DNA of 64,000 nucleotides. Source: Amaranthus tricolor (taxonomy: Eukaryota; Streptophyta; Magnoliopsida; Caryophyllales; Amaranthaceae). The position numbers and the translations under genes were made by a program. Numbering within the stretch: position 1 is the first letter of the stretch; the number at the start of each line of letters is the position of its first letter. Of the stretch, positions 24,839 through 37,802 are shown in pieces. The notes beneath the pieces were generated by a model that saw nothing but the letters and a program-made list of their open reading frames with translations, had not been told where the DNA came from and searched no databases. Where the stretch lies: the NCBI RefSeq assembly GCF_026212465.1, contig NC_080049.1, forward strand, positions 567,960 to 631,959. The letters are read 5' to 3'.

Positions 24839-27208
24839 GTATGTTATTCTTTCTATAAAAATGCAGTATTGTAATTTCATGAAAATTTAGAACATTCATT
24901 TCTTTGTCAATGTGTTCTGTTGCTCTCATAACATTCATTCTTCTATTTTATTGATTAAGTTTGGTATATTTTATGCTTAAAGGAGAAATTCAAACATGAG
25001 TTTCATAGATATATGATGTATATGAGTTTAATTTATCAAGGTGGGATTTATAGAGGTATTTATTTAGTTCATCGGATTAATTTTGGGTCACAAGTTTTGG
25101 GTCGATTTAAGATCGGGTCTTGTGTTCATATTGATGTTTACCTAATTTTAAATTAATTTGAAAGTCTATTTAAATCGAGTTCGATTACAAGGTCGATTGG
25201 TCGGATCTATTTTGACCGCGTTTCAAATCTTATAAGAACTTTAATATGTACTTTTTGTAATATTAATTCTTTTTTCATTGTTTTTTATTTTTTTGTTACT
25301 AATAGACTGTGTATATGTTGGCTGTTGCTGGTTTTATAATTAATGTGGAGCGATTAATATTAATGTGGAGCAATTAAATTAGAATTTTAAATTATATATT
25401 GAAAAAAAGATATTCTTGTGAAATGTTATTAAATTTTTCTTGATGTAAAGTTTTTTAATATATAATTTTTATAATTTTTCATGATGTGTAATCAGAGATA
25501 TTAAGACTTAAAATTAGCTAAAAATATGTATAAAATATAGAGTGGACAAATATAAAAGAACGAAAGAGAAATTAAAAATGAGATGTTTAAGGTGACTTAA
25601 TCCAATAAGAAAATAAGACACTTAAAATGAATAACAGAATAAGTGGAAATATAATATAGTGTGGGGTCTTCAAGTTGATTACTAAGACCTGCTGGAAAAT
25701 ACATGTTCTACTCTAATGACGCCAATTTCGAGTGAGCATATGAGCAGTTCGACGATACTCACTTTTGCATACTTTTCAGCCATGCCCATGAGTAAATTTT
25801 AACCCAATTAGATACAAAAAAAAAAAAAAGAGAAATCACGAAAACAATAATAAATTATTAAATATTGTATTTGAGTACATAAATTAATATATTTAACTTT
25901 AGTGTCAAAGATTTATGCATGTGATGTGACCTTTCAGGCAATCACTAAATATATTTAGGAAAGCATCACACATAAAATAATGTTGGTACTTTTTATTATT
26001 TAATAATTTAATTACATTTTTTTAAAAAAAATAGCCCAAATTTATTTCTCATTCAAACAAGGAGTATTTGATAATTCTTGGCTTTATATATTTATCATAT
26101 TTCTTTATGGCAATCGGGCATTAATTGACAATTAACTGATTTAAACAATAATAATTGCCAAATTTTTGACTTTTTGAACTCTTTTAGCATACCCAATTCC
26201 TTTTGGATCTGTCATCTGTTTTCCAAATCCTAAAACATTACGCATAAGTATATTTTATTGGACTAAGATTAACTATTAGATTGGGCTATATAATTACGGC
26301 CTTTTTATTCGTAATCTTATATTTTCTAAATATGGATGGTTAGGAAATTCAGTTGGTCTTGGACGAGACGGCCTCTAAATGAGACCGTCAATTTGGGCTG
26401 GTTCAATTCGCGCATGTAACAATCTGGACATTTTTTTTTTCATATTCTGGACATTTATCATTTTTGATCTTAAAAGATATTAATTTTAACCTGAAAGATA
26501 TCAATTTTATCAATTTTGACTTTAAAGGTATCAATTTTCATTATTAATACCTTTCAAGTCAAAATTGATAAATGTCCAAAAATTAAAATATTGTTACACG
26601 CACGTGAAATGGCCCGGCCTACACTTCATCTAAACTTGGGATGATCTCGTCTAAGTTTTTGTGTAGGAAATTTAGGCAATGTGTTGCAAACCCTAACATA
26701 TTACTAATATTTAAACAAATTTATGGGTAAATTGTTTTATAGTCTTAGTCCAATCTAAAATTATGTGCAATGATATTTATATTTCTTTATATTCTAATAA
26801 ATTACTTAATTCTATTTTTGAAATAAAAAGTTACATACTATTTAAGTGGGAACTATGTGGATAAAGACTTTTTAGCAAGTGAATAAAGTTAGTCAACTTT
26901 GAAAAGTCTTTTAAGTATTCTAACTTGAAAGTCATGTTGTGGTGTTTTCTCTTATTATTTTTGTTTTAAAAATATTTAAGTGATAGAGATATTTACATAA
27001 GAAAATGTAACTATTATTTGCAAGTATAATAGACGGAGAAAACAGTGAATGAATCAACATAATAATTCCATTATAAGTTGGTTTGACATGTTTATTTATT
27101 TTAATTAGTTTATATTTAAATATCATTCCGCTGATTTTGAGTAATGTTTAAATCAAAGTTACAGGTAAGTTTTCTATAGACGGCCTAAAATAGTCTAAAA
27201 AAGCGTGC

Positions 27209-27211
<3 letters not shown>

Positions 27212-27297
<86 letters not shown>

Positions 27298-27573
27298 AGG
27301 GATCCAATGAAAATGGGTTGAAAATGAGAAGGGTAAGAAGGATCCTACACCTTTAATTTCACTAAAATAAAAAAATATATGGTCATGAATCATGATTGAG
27401 CCAAAAACACCTAATTGTAAAAGTAACTATGTTACATAGAAAAGTAACTATAAAATAATTTTTTAAAATGTTCTTAATTTATAATATAGTATCCTTTTTT
27501 GTATATATAGTAACAAAACAAAATCAAACAAAAATTCTTCTCATCCTTCTCATTTTAAAATCTTTCTTATTTG

Positions 27574-27669
<96 letters not shown>
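27212..27669. repeat. Two (TA)n runs flanking the same ~280-bp insertion as copy B
   Basis: TA runs at 27212-27295 and 27577-27669. The interior 27296-27576 is the counterpart of 17387-17681. Confidence 0.88.
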
Positions 27670-27672
<3 letters not shown>

Positions 27673-29007
27673 GTACTTTCTCTGTTCTGAAATACTCGCT
27701 ACATTTTTATTATTGACACTATTTATTGTTCAATCTTATTTTATATATTGCGACCAATATGTAAGAAAAAATATAGTCAAGTGAGATCTTATTTAAATCG
27801 TCTAATCGCATACTCTCACAATATTAACTTTTTATAATTTTTGTATTTAAAAGTTGATGACGACAATGACTTCACCATCAAACGTCAAATAAGTTTAGCA
27901 CTCAAAAATCAACTTGCATGGAAAGACGAAAGAAGTTTCACCGATGACCATATAACGACTCCCTCATTTGCTATAATTTTAACGTATTTTTATTTTGTGT
28001 TGATTTTCTCATTTTATATTTTGTTAAAAGGATATATTATTTTTTTGGAAATAACATACTATTTTTTTAATCACATTTATATATTTTAATTCTTTTTAAA
28101 ATTTATTTATACAATGTAATTTTTCTTTACTTAATTTTTACTAAATTTTCACCTTTTCTTAAAAATGCCTAACTATTTTACCGTTTTATTGTATTGAAGA
28201 CATTTAAAATATTTACTAGTCTACATTCAAATAAAAAAATTTTTTGGTAGGAACTATTGTTTCAAATAAAAAAAATAAAAATAGTCTTTAAAAGAAGAAA
28301 CGTTTGCCTCAGATCACTCAAGGATCACAATATAAAGTTTAAGTTGGATGTTTATGTTGCCTCTAAGTTTAGAAAACAACTAATGCAAGTTAATGATAAA
28401 TGAAAATAATAAATAAATACATAAGACAAGATTTAATGTGGTTCTCTTTAAAATTATGTTTTATTCTCTTTGATGAAAATGTAATTGACTTCTTCAAGGA
28501 TTTTTTATGGAAAGATCACAGAAAATATTGGGAAATAATATCATCATCGATTAAACTTTTTGACCGATGACCATAAGTGCTCCCTTATACGTTATTTAGT
28601 TATATTTTATTTAAAGTTATTTTTTTATTTTGTATATTATTTTTATTTTTAGAAATACACTCACCACTTCATTTTAATATTATTCATGTATTTTAATTTA
28701 TCTAATTTTTATTGATATAATTTAATCTCTATATTTATTTATTTTTCAAATATTCATTTTTTGCTTAATAATATCTCACTTTCTTAATGATGTTAAATTA
28801 AAAGGACAAAAAAGTAATTAACTATTTTACAATTTTATTATTTGGATGACATTATACGGTTTATTTCAAATATGAAAGAAATAAAATAAGTAGAATAATT
28901 TCAAATAGAATAATAACAAAAGAAAAATATTTTTTGGTAGGATCTATTTTCAAATAAAAAAAAAGTTATTTTTCATTCCTAATTAATCTTCCTTCTCTTA
29001 CCTTCTC

Positions 29008-29161
29008 TATAAAAACACTGCAATATTGAGTTCTCTTTTTCATATACTTCCTTCTCTTTCCTTCTCTATATTGAGTTGTCTTTTGGTATTATTTCTAATT
29101 GTCTTCTTTTTTCTTTATTTATACTTCAGTGGTCTCACACTGCAATTTTTTAATGGCTGAG
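29008..29161 (+). promoter_or_regulatory. Putative NLR2 core promoter, 5' UTR and mini-exon
   Basis: TATAAAAA at 29008-29015 is followed by a CT-rich leader with duplicated CCTTCTCT motifs. ATGGCTGAG follows at 29153-29161, then GTATGTTA. The acceptor would be ATGAATCAG ending at 31288. The splice is in phase 0 and gives Met-Ala-Glu ahead of GLLPKLGS. The 2.1-kb intron is inferred; the annotated ATG at 31280 would then be intronic. Confidence 0.5.
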
Positions 29162-31279
29162 GTATGTTATTTATGTTCTGTTGCTCTCATAACATTCATT
29201 CTTCTATTTTATTGATTAAGTTTGGTATATTTTATGCTTAAAGGAGAAATTCAAACATGAGTTTCATAGATATATGATGTATATGAGTTAAATTTATCAA
29301 GGTGGGATTTATAGAGGTATTTATTTAGGTCATCGGATTAATTTTAGGTCACAAGTTTTGGGTCGATTTAAGATCGGGTCTTGTGTTCATATTGATGTTT
29401 ACCTAATTTTAAATTCATTTGAAAGTCTATTTAAATCGAGTTCGATTACAAGGTCGATTGGTCGGATCTATTTTGACCGCGTTTCAAATCTTATAAGAAC
29501 TTTAATATGTACTTTTTGTAATATTAATTCTTTTTTCATTGTTTTTTATTTTTTTGTTACTAATAGACTGTGTATATGTTGGCTGTTGCTGGTTTTATAA
29601 TTAATGTGGAGCGATTAATATTGATGCTTGAATGATGTCGGTCCGATTCGCATAATCTAAAATGATCTTAATTCTTCAAGAATTAAAAACTTAGCTAAAT
29701 ATGCCATGTTTATTAAAAAAATAAAAATAAAAATAAAAATAATAAAAAAAAAAAGGTGAATATGCTATGTGCCTTCTCTTGGCATGATAAGATCTAAAGC
29801 CAGTTTTGAAAACCAAAAGTGAATCACAAGTAGATCTGCTATTTGATTTAAGATATTTATATGGGTTGGAATGGGATAGACTCCTATTTAAGATAGTATA
29901 ATAGATTTTTCCATAAAACAAAAAAAAACTTAAATATAAATAGTAGTGTTGAACTTAAATCTTATGAATTTAATTTAAAAGGCATTTCTATGTGTTTTTT
30001 TTTTTGTTTAAATAGTCTTTCTTTTCAACGTTTAGTTGGATTTTAATCATCCATTTGATATTTACTTTTATAATCAAAAATTCCTAATCAATCACTGTGA
30101 TTTGTAAATCACCACAAGAAAAACAAAATTAATATAATAAATTAAATAAAAAAAAGATAAATTAAAACAACAGAATTCTCACCATATTAAATCCTACCAC
30201 ATAAGGTTGATTTTTTAACATCACAAATAACCTTTATTTACTAAGACCTTCTCCTTTTGATATTACTATATATATCAAATCCTTTTGATAGTCAATCAAG
30301 AAGCTCTTTCTTTACAAAAATGAGCAAAATGTTCAATCTCTCATGAATAAATGAAACGTTGGCCCGCTCCAGACGGTTAATAGGTTGAATTTTTAGAAGC
30401 AAATTTTTATATGTTTTTTGCATCATTCGATATTTTGCAATGGGCTGATTTTTTGTTTTGGTATTTAATTATTGTCATTTCTACTTAGGTAATTTTCTCA
30501 TGACTAATATTCAATTCACTTTTTTATGTTACTATTAAAATTTAATTAATAAATTAAATTGAATAATTATAAACTTAATAAATAAAAAATTTAAGTACTT
30601 TAAAATATTAAAAATAATAATTTTTATTCTGACAACTAATTTTGCAAAAAATGTGCCACGCATTATTTTTCCTTGTATGCAATACAAAATGTGAATGAAG
30701 AATCAAATTATTATTCTCTACTATTGAATGTATTTGTCGCATTTGTTTTTTGGATTCCATTGATTAATCACTTTTAATATATATTATATTTTTAATCTTT
30801 AAATTAAAATATAGTCAAGTGAAATCTTGTTTTATTCATTTCAATATAAATGTTATTTTCAGGTATTTATAATTTTTAATTATATACAATTAGAAAAATG
30901 TAAAAATAAAAAATATATTAAATAGAGTACTAAAAGTAAATGGATAATAAAAAGAAGTATTGAATATGTTTCATACTTCCCCTGTTCTACAATTTTGTCT
31001 TACTTTCTTTCTTTTATATTGTCTCATCAAATTATCCTTATTTTTAATTTAGCGAAGATCCAAAATAACTATTTTTAACATTCATCCATATATTTAACAA
31101 AAGATTTCCGATGACATTTACGTATGTCTCTACTTTCCCATGAAATATTACTTTACTCATTTTTCTTAATTGCCATTGGGGCAAAATTGGTGGGACGAAG
31201 AAAGTGTATTGCTATTGTTTACCTTAGCTTTTCTAATAATTATTGTAACATGCTTTGGCTGGATACTTACTAGTATCAT

Positions 31280-34033
31280 ATGAATCAGGGGCTACTCCCG
31301 AAATTGGGTTCTTTGAACGACTCCATTGTGGTACAAAAGTTAGAGACCCTGGAAGAGAAGATGAAGAGACTAACTGCACGAAAAGATGATATTTGTGCAG
31401 AATGTAATCAAGCTGAGTTACAAGCTGGGAAAAGAAAAAGACAAGAAGTTATTGATTGGTTGGATACTTACAAACTCAAAAGATCTAAGTTTGAAAGTAT
31501 TGTGGACGAATTCCAGAAATCAAGAGGGTTTTTCACCAATATGCAACTCAATGATCGCATAAACGTAATGACAAAAGAGGTTGATGATCTTTTTCAGGTG
31601 AGTGACTTTCCAAATGGTTTGGTACTCGATGATCCTAAGACTAAGGAAGTGCCATTTTATCCCGAACCATTGTATGGTGAGCTTTTCCAGAAAAATGTTC
31701 GAATGATTCGAGAATGGCTTGATGATCATCCTTTAGCATATTCAATTGGGGTTCTTGGTATGGGAGGTATAGGGAAGACCACGCTCATGAAAAACATATA
31801 CAATCAGCTACTGGGTGATTACAAATCAGGGCGTGTTATTTGGGTAACAGTTTCAAGTGATTGCAATTTGTACATGTTACAGGAAAAAGTTGCAAAAGAG
31901 ATTGGTGTAGAGCTTTCTAGTAAGGTACATACTGATAAGAGAGCTTCTGAATTACATCATTCTTTTGTCATGATGAAGAAGAATGTGGTGCTTTTTCTTG
32001 ATGATGTGTGGGAAAAGTTTCAATTGAGTTCTATTGGCATTCCAAATAAAGAGAATGGATGTAAGATTAACATCATCCTTAGCACTAGAAAAGAAGACGT
32101 GTGCCGAATGACGGGGTGTAAGAATTATGTCATTCGAGTTCAAGTTCTTTCAGAGCATGAGGCATGGGATTTGTTTAAGAACAAGCTCGAGACTTATGAT
32201 GATCTTTGTTTTGAGGGCCAAGAAATAGCAAAATTAGTGGCTAAGGAGTGTGCGTGTTTGCCGCTTGCAACCATTGTCATAGCTCGTAGTATGATAGGCG
32301 TTTTTGACGTGCTAGTGTGGAAAAATGCTTTAGCTGAGTTGAAAAATCCAAGTAGGGTGCATGAAGACATGGATGAAAAGGTGCTTCAGAAACTAAAATT
32401 CAGCTATGATCGCCTCAATAATGAGCTTCTAAAACAGTGTTTCTTAAGTTGTGTGCTATATCCAGAAGATTTATTTATATTTAATGAAGCTTTAATAGAG
32501 TATTGGATTATGGAAGGAATGTTGGATGATAAAGGGAGCAGGTTAGAGAAAAAGTACAAAGGCCATGACATCTTAGAAAAACTAAAAAACTCATGCTTAT
32601 TGGAATATGCTAGAGATGACTGTGTGAAGATGCATGATGCGGTGAGAGAAATGGCTATTTCGATCACAAATTGTTGTCCACGTTTTCTAGTAAAATCAGG
32701 AAAACAATTGCAGGAAGTACCAGAAGAAGGATTATGGAGTCGAGATCTAGTGAAAGTCTCACTGAGCGACAATTATGACATCACAGTGATTCCATATGGT
32801 ATGGCACCTCGGACTCCAAATCTCACAGTGCTCAAGCTTGATCACACTTCTTTAACGAAGATCCCAGAATCTTTCTTTGATCATATGAGGGCTCTTAAAA
32901 TTCTTGATTTGTGTAATACTAAAATTAAAAGGGTGCCAGAAGGTATTTCAAAGTTGGAAAATTTAAGGGCACTCTTACTTCATGGCTGTTCGGAGCTAAC
33001 TTATTTGCCATCACTGGAAAAGCTTACAAATCTAAGAGTGTTGGACTTGGATCGCAACTACAAGCTTGAAGAAAATGTGAGAGGAATAGAAAGATTAGAG
33101 AAGCTAGAGAAGGTATACTGCCGTTGGATTATAAATGATGATATGACTGGTTTTAATGGGCTTATACAACGTTTACATCATTTAAGTTGCTACAGGTTCT
33201 GGCTTACATCACATGATCATTTTGATGTCAACGATAGTCCATTCAATAGAATATCGTGGCTTACAGGATATCAAGAAAGTGAGAGGATGGTGTGTATCAC
33301 AGGTGTAGAATTTGGAGAGGAGACAAGTCTACTTCCTACTTCAATTGAGGTGCTTTTAATTGACGAATGTAATATAAAGGGGAAAAGAGCATTGACAGAT
33401 ATTTCCCCCTCCTTGGTAAACCAGGTTATCATAACAGAATGTATAGGGTTAGAATATATATTTACCGGGACGCAACAACTAGATAGCCTTCAAAAATTAC
33501 AAATCGATGAGTCGTCTGATTTGACAAGGATAGTAGAATTCTGTAGCTGCTCCTTTTTCCAACTTGAAGTTCTACATATATTCAAATGTCCAAAACTAAA
33601 GGAGATGTTTCCATTCAGCAAGCATTGGAACCTCCCCAACTTGCGCTCCTTAATGGTGAGTAATTGTGATTTATTGGAGCGTATATTTGAATCAAACAAC
33701 GGTACTCTACCCAATCTTGTTCTTTCTATTCCTAGATTAGAACTACTACTTTTAAATTGCCTACCAAAGTTGCACTGCATATATGAGGGGCTAATTGTTT
33801 TTTATTATAAAAAAAGGGTACTCTACATAGATGAATGTCCAGAGTTGCGGGTGTTGAATGATATAAAACACATAATATGCCCTGCATCACCGTCTACATT
33901 AGCTTCCATTTCCAAAGATGCAGAATTTTGGGAGATCTTTCAGCAGTATGAACCCCTAAATGTTACCCAGATTTCTCATAAAATCAATGAAATTCTCGAA
34001 TGGGATGCAGCTTTATCACTCTCCCTTTCTTAA
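31280..34033 (+). CDS. NLR2: intact CC-NB-LRR disease resistance protein (At4g27190/RPS2-like)
   Basis: A 917-residue open frame, uninterrupted. The coiled coil spans about residues 15-110. The NB-ARC shows the P-loop GMGGIGKTT (160-168), RNBS-A with VIWVTVS, and kinase-2 LFLDDVW (from 238). It also has RNBS-B (INIILSTRK), a GLPL variant CLPLA (326-330), RNBS-D (LKFSYDRL...CFLSCVLYPED, from 372) and an intact MHD (451-453). Irregular LRRs run from about residue 500, ending in a CP-rich LRR region and the tail EWDAALSLSLS. By family knowledge it is an intracellular receptor that senses pathogen effectors and switches on ADP/ATP exchange. ATG 31280 is the only in-frame start in the body. A spliced start from 29153 is an alternative and changes only the first three codons. 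It is the only full-length CNL in the window, and NLR1 is its broken sister. Confidence 0.93.
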   Translation: MNQGLLPKLGSLNDSIVVQKLETLEEKMKRLTARKDDICAECNQAELQAGKRKRQEVIDWLDTYKLKRSKFESIVDEFQKSRGFFTNMQLNDRINVMTKEVDDLFQVSDFPNGLVLDDPKTKEVPFYPEPLYGELFQKNVRMIREWLDDHPLAYSIGVLGMGGIGKTTLMKNIYNQLLGDYKSGRVIWVTVSSDCNLYMLQEKVAKEIGVELSSKVHTDKRASELHHSFVMMKKNVVLFLDDVWEKFQLSSIGIPNKENGCKINIILSTRKEDVCRMTGCKNYVIRVQVLSEHEAWDLFKNKLETYDDLCFEGQEIAKLVAKECACLPLATIVIARSMIGVFDVLVWKNALAELKNPSRVHEDMDEKVLQKLKFSYDRLNNELLKQCFLSCVLYPEDLFIFNEALIEYWIMEGMLDDKGSRLEKKYKGHDILEKLKNSCLLEYARDDCVKMHDAVREMAISITNCCPRFLVKSGKQLQEVPEEGLWSRDLVKVSLSDNYDITVIPYGMAPRTPNLTVLKLDHTSLTKIPESFFDHMRALKILDLCNTKIKRVPEGISKLENLRALLLHGCSELTYLPSLEKLTNLRVLDLDRNYKLEENVRGIERLEKLEKVYCRWIINDDMTGFNGLIQRLHHLSCYRFWLTSHDHFDVNDSPFNRISWLTGYQESERMVCITGVEFGEETSLLPTSIEVLLIDECNIKGKRALTDISPSLVNQVIITECIGLEYIFTGTQQLDSLQKLQIDESSDLTRIVEFCSCSFFQLEVLHIFKCPKLKEMFPFSKHWNLPNLRSLMVSNCDLLERIFESNNGTLPNLVLSIPRLELLLLNCLPKLHCIYEGLIVFYYKKRVLYIDECPELRVLNDIKHIICPASPSTLASISKDAEFWEIFQQYEPLNVTQISHKINEILEWDAALSLSLS

Positions 34034-34701
34034 TTTTCAAGTATGTACGTTGTGAAGTAATAGCAGATATTGTATTTTAGATTAACATATTATTTGAAAC
34101 TAAGTTTGTCAAGTAATATATTACTGTTGGAAGGTGTGATTATGAACTTGAATTTTTCATAGAAAATCTTGGATTTGAGTGATGTTTTACATCTCAAAGT
34201 GATGATATTCAAAACATTGCCATAAACTTGTTGCATTTATTTATTTATTTTTCAATTTCAATATTTATTTTATTTATTTTTTCAATTCTCAACTACAATT
34301 AAATTCCATTAAATTGCAATTTTTAATTAATTTAGCCTCCTGAACATCAAATCGTATTGCCAAAATTATTTTTTCAAACAATAAAAGATAAAAAAAATAA
34401 GAATTTTGATAAAATCGAAATTTGATATCCAATATACGATCTAAGGTAAATCGGATTTCCCGTTTATTCGAACCGGTACTAGATCATGATTTTTACTATC
34501 CGAAAAACTAAATATTTGAATCGATTTGAAAATCAATTTGAACGCCCCTAGTCTCCTCTATTTATGGGCCAGTGTGAATATTTAGAATATTTTCCACTAA
34601 TAAATAAATGTCAATTCTATTATATTTAGTAACTATATTAAAACATTTTTTACTCAAGAAAATGAAATCTAGATATAAATAATCAAGAAATATACTATAA
34701 A
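34034..34701. other. 3' flank of NLR2
   Basis: Near-identical to the NLR1 flank; no further gene. It is interrupted at 34702 by the solo LTR. Confidence 0.8.
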
Positions 34702-36153
34702 TGTAACGGTCCGGTTTAAGTGATCCGGAAATCCATATGAAAATACAAATTCCGATTCACCTTTTTGGACTCTAGAGAAGACTTTTCTCTAGGACCGTCA
34801 ACGTTCCGTCGATAAAGAAATATAGATAAACAGAAAACAAGACCAATGTGAAAGATAATAAGTCAGCGGAAACTCTAACGTACAACTCGAGAGCCTAGAG
34901 GCCTCTAAACAAACTAATTGAAATAGCGGAAGCGAAAAGAAACTATCTCTTTTGTTACATTAATTACAGAGATTCTGTCTATTCATAATCTAATATAAAA
35001 GATAATACATAGTCTTGCTTATTACGGGTTCTACGTCAAGATCTCACTCCAGACCCCACCTGCAATCAACCTACTAGTCGTCGTAAGACAACACATAGTA
35101 GGTTCCAAAGAAACAAACCAATACACGTCAGAGACATCATACAATTATCAATCAGGTTGAAAACAAGCAAATTGTTCATCCTAGCATGCATAGGCTCTAA
35201 TACATTTATTATTAATGAAACCCAACTTGTAACGTTGCCCGTCCTGTTCGGGTCGTTCAAGTACAAACCATTCATCATTAGATAATTCCAACTTGTAACG
35301 TTGCCCGTCCTGTTCGGGTCGTTCAAGTACAAATTCAAATGTTTTTGGAGGAGTACACTTGGGAGAGCTAATCCCAAGGCAACCACCGACCTAAGACGTT
35401 GCCCGTCCTGTTCGGGTCGCTAAAGGCTAAAGTATGCATACCCCCATGGTGACCGTAATAATCCAAAACTGTCATGGGAACAATAATTATAATAATCCAA
35501 ACCAATCGTTAACCCCTTTGGGTAACATAACCAAACGTCAACCCCTTTGGGTGACAAACACATAAATTCTAAATTTTCAATTAATTTCTTTCAAATTATT
35601 TGAGGTGTCTAATCCTTATGTGATTTACAAAGCCTCGATTAGAAATGAAACAACACTACTTGCACAACCACATAAACAGTATGGTCTAAGCGCTGCAACC
35701 AAACAACGTTTAAGCACGATAAGAATTTCGCCCTCTTATGAATCGAGGTCCTAAATAACACACACACAAAACGATCACGTATTAGAACGTGTTTACACAT
35801 TTAATCCACTCCATACTACTAAGATATTACTAAGACTTGATAATTTTAAATGTTTTCATCCAATTTTCAATGATTCCAAATTTAATTTCTGACCAGAAAC
35901 TTTATTGGCCATTTCGGACAGTTTAGAAAATTCAAATGAAAAATCCGACTTCACCACTGCGTCCGGAATGCATCAATTACCTTGGGTACCAAATTTCATA
36001 ATTTCTAACATCCGATTACTATTTTTAATTATTTCAAGCGTTTAACGGGTTTTTTTTAACGCATCGGATACATAAACCAACAACGGAACCCGACTAACGT
36101 TTCCGGATCGGCACCAATGCCGAGGCAGCAGCTGCTGTCCAACACTCCCATTA

Positions 36154-36198
<45 letters not shown>

Positions 36199-37437
36199 TC
36201 ATTATTCAAATTACTAACTCTTTTAATCTCACGACCAAAATAATCTAACAAGACCAATATCACAATGACTACAATAAAACAAACAAGACAAATTTTTCTA
36301 TCACACAACCACTTGATAATTCCACATATATATTATTTCACAAAACCCCGTTCAACAAAACATAAGAGTCATCAAATAAAAGAAATATGTCCATCCACAA
36401 GATCTTTCAAGAGACTTTAAAACATTTCACAAACTATGATAATTAAATTAAATACTTAATTCTCTTAACAAATTATAATTCTTGTAGAGAATCATAAACC
36501 AAATCATCCTTTTTAAATTAAGACATATATAAATTCACATTCCTTCAAGCAAATCAAATTTTGTTAATGGATTTATATATTCTTGGATGACTACACTACT
36601 TGATCCATACTATTTAAATTCCTACTAACAAATTGTAATTTAGTTAGAGAAATATAAATCATAAAAGAATTTATTTAAATATCAATATAAACTTAATTCT
36701 TATAATAATTTAAACATTGTTAAAGAATATAAATCAAGAAACATAACTTAATCCTTTTAACAAAATTAAAGTTTATTAAAGGATTATTAGAGAAAATTAT
36801 ATATATATAAAAAAAAATATACTCAATCCTCCAAAAAGTCGATATCATCATACACAAAGATAAATATATACATATAATTCACCTTAGAAATCTTGTATAT
36901 AAAATTTTTTTCTTAATTAACAATTCAATTAACTTACCCCTTAGATCAAAAGATTGAATTGAACAAACCAAATTTTTTTTTTCTTTGTGAAAACCGAAAC
37001 CAAGAGCAAGGGAAGGAAAAAATTTTTCTGATTTTTGTGATCAATTTTGGGGATTAAGAATGTGAAGACTTCAATTGAGGTTTAAAGGATTAATAGGAAT
37101 TATTAATCACTTATTGTGCCATAAAACCCAATTATGAGAGGAGTTACAAAACTCCTCCCATTCCCTATACTCAACTGGCTACCCCCTTCCCATTCCCTCC
37201 TTAATTTTTTTTTGTTAATTAATTAATTAATTGAGTAATTATTATATTATTGTTAAAACAGAAAAGAAACGTCACGCGATAAAACTCGTTACCGTTAAAA
37301 TTTAAACTTACTTCGTTTCTTATAATTAACCATGTAAAATAACATAATTCAATATTACGTATTTATTTTATTTTGTTATACTTTATTTTATTATATTTTA
37401 TTTATTTTTTAAATCCGATAAATTACGGGGTGTTATA
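34702..37437 (-). mobile_element. Solo LTR (Gypsy-like), 2.7 kb, TSD ATAAA
   Basis: The insertion begins TGTAACGGTCCGG and ends ACGGGGTGTTATA, flanked by ATAAA at 34697-34701 and 37438-37442. Read on the minus strand it starts TATAACACCCCGTAATTTA, a common plant Gypsy LTR start (TGTAACACCCC) with one G-to-A change, and ends GTTACA. No gag or pol frame is present. Internal repeats carrying TTGCCCGTCCTGTTCGGGTC lie at about 35223-35268, 35288-35333 and 35396-35425, and a pair containing AACCCCTTTGGGT lies near 35507-35555. The NLR1 flank provides the empty-site comparison. Confidence 0.8.
36151..36192. repeat. (ATT)n microsatellite
   Basis: About 14 ATT units inside the solo LTR. Confidence 0.95.
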
Positions 37438-37802
37438 ATAAATTAATAATATATATATTATATAAATTCAACGATCTTCAAAAAAAAATATAGAGAGAAA
37501 ATAGAGCAAATTAATAACACCTATTATGGGATTTCTTTGTTTTTTCATTTTTAAAAATAACGTAAACACATACCAATGCACTTTTATTTTTAAAAAAACA
37601 CAAAATTAAATCAAATTTGCTACCTTTAAAAATTCCAAGCTATTTTCAAAATGCACATTCCATCAAAACAATTTGGCAGGAAAGATTCAAACCAAACACA
37701 TGCAAGAATCACATAGTTGAACAGCTAGCTAATTCTTTTGTTTAGTTAGAGACTATAGTCTCGAGGGCCGTTTGGTTGTTACAAAATAACAGACCCAATA
37801 AA
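37438..37802. other. Remaining NLR2 3' flank
   Basis: The first 205 bp have no counterpart at NLR1 because of a deletion there. From AAATGCACATTCC (37649) it again matches 9590-9740, ending at GACCCAATAA where the copia fragment starts. Confidence 0.75.

Larger units (their letters stand above)
25641..29600 (+). repeat. Upstream repeat unit U, copy D (5' region of NLR2)
   Basis: The longest copy: it holds both the B-type tail (28180-28440) and the A/C-type promoter block. It leads into the NLR2 first intron (29162-31288). Short frames here are repeats of those in the other copies and are not called as genes. Confidence 0.85.

Noticed and set aside
35066..35386. Minus-strand frame with repeated NRTGNVTSW
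   Set aside because: Caused by the internal LTR repeats; not a gene.
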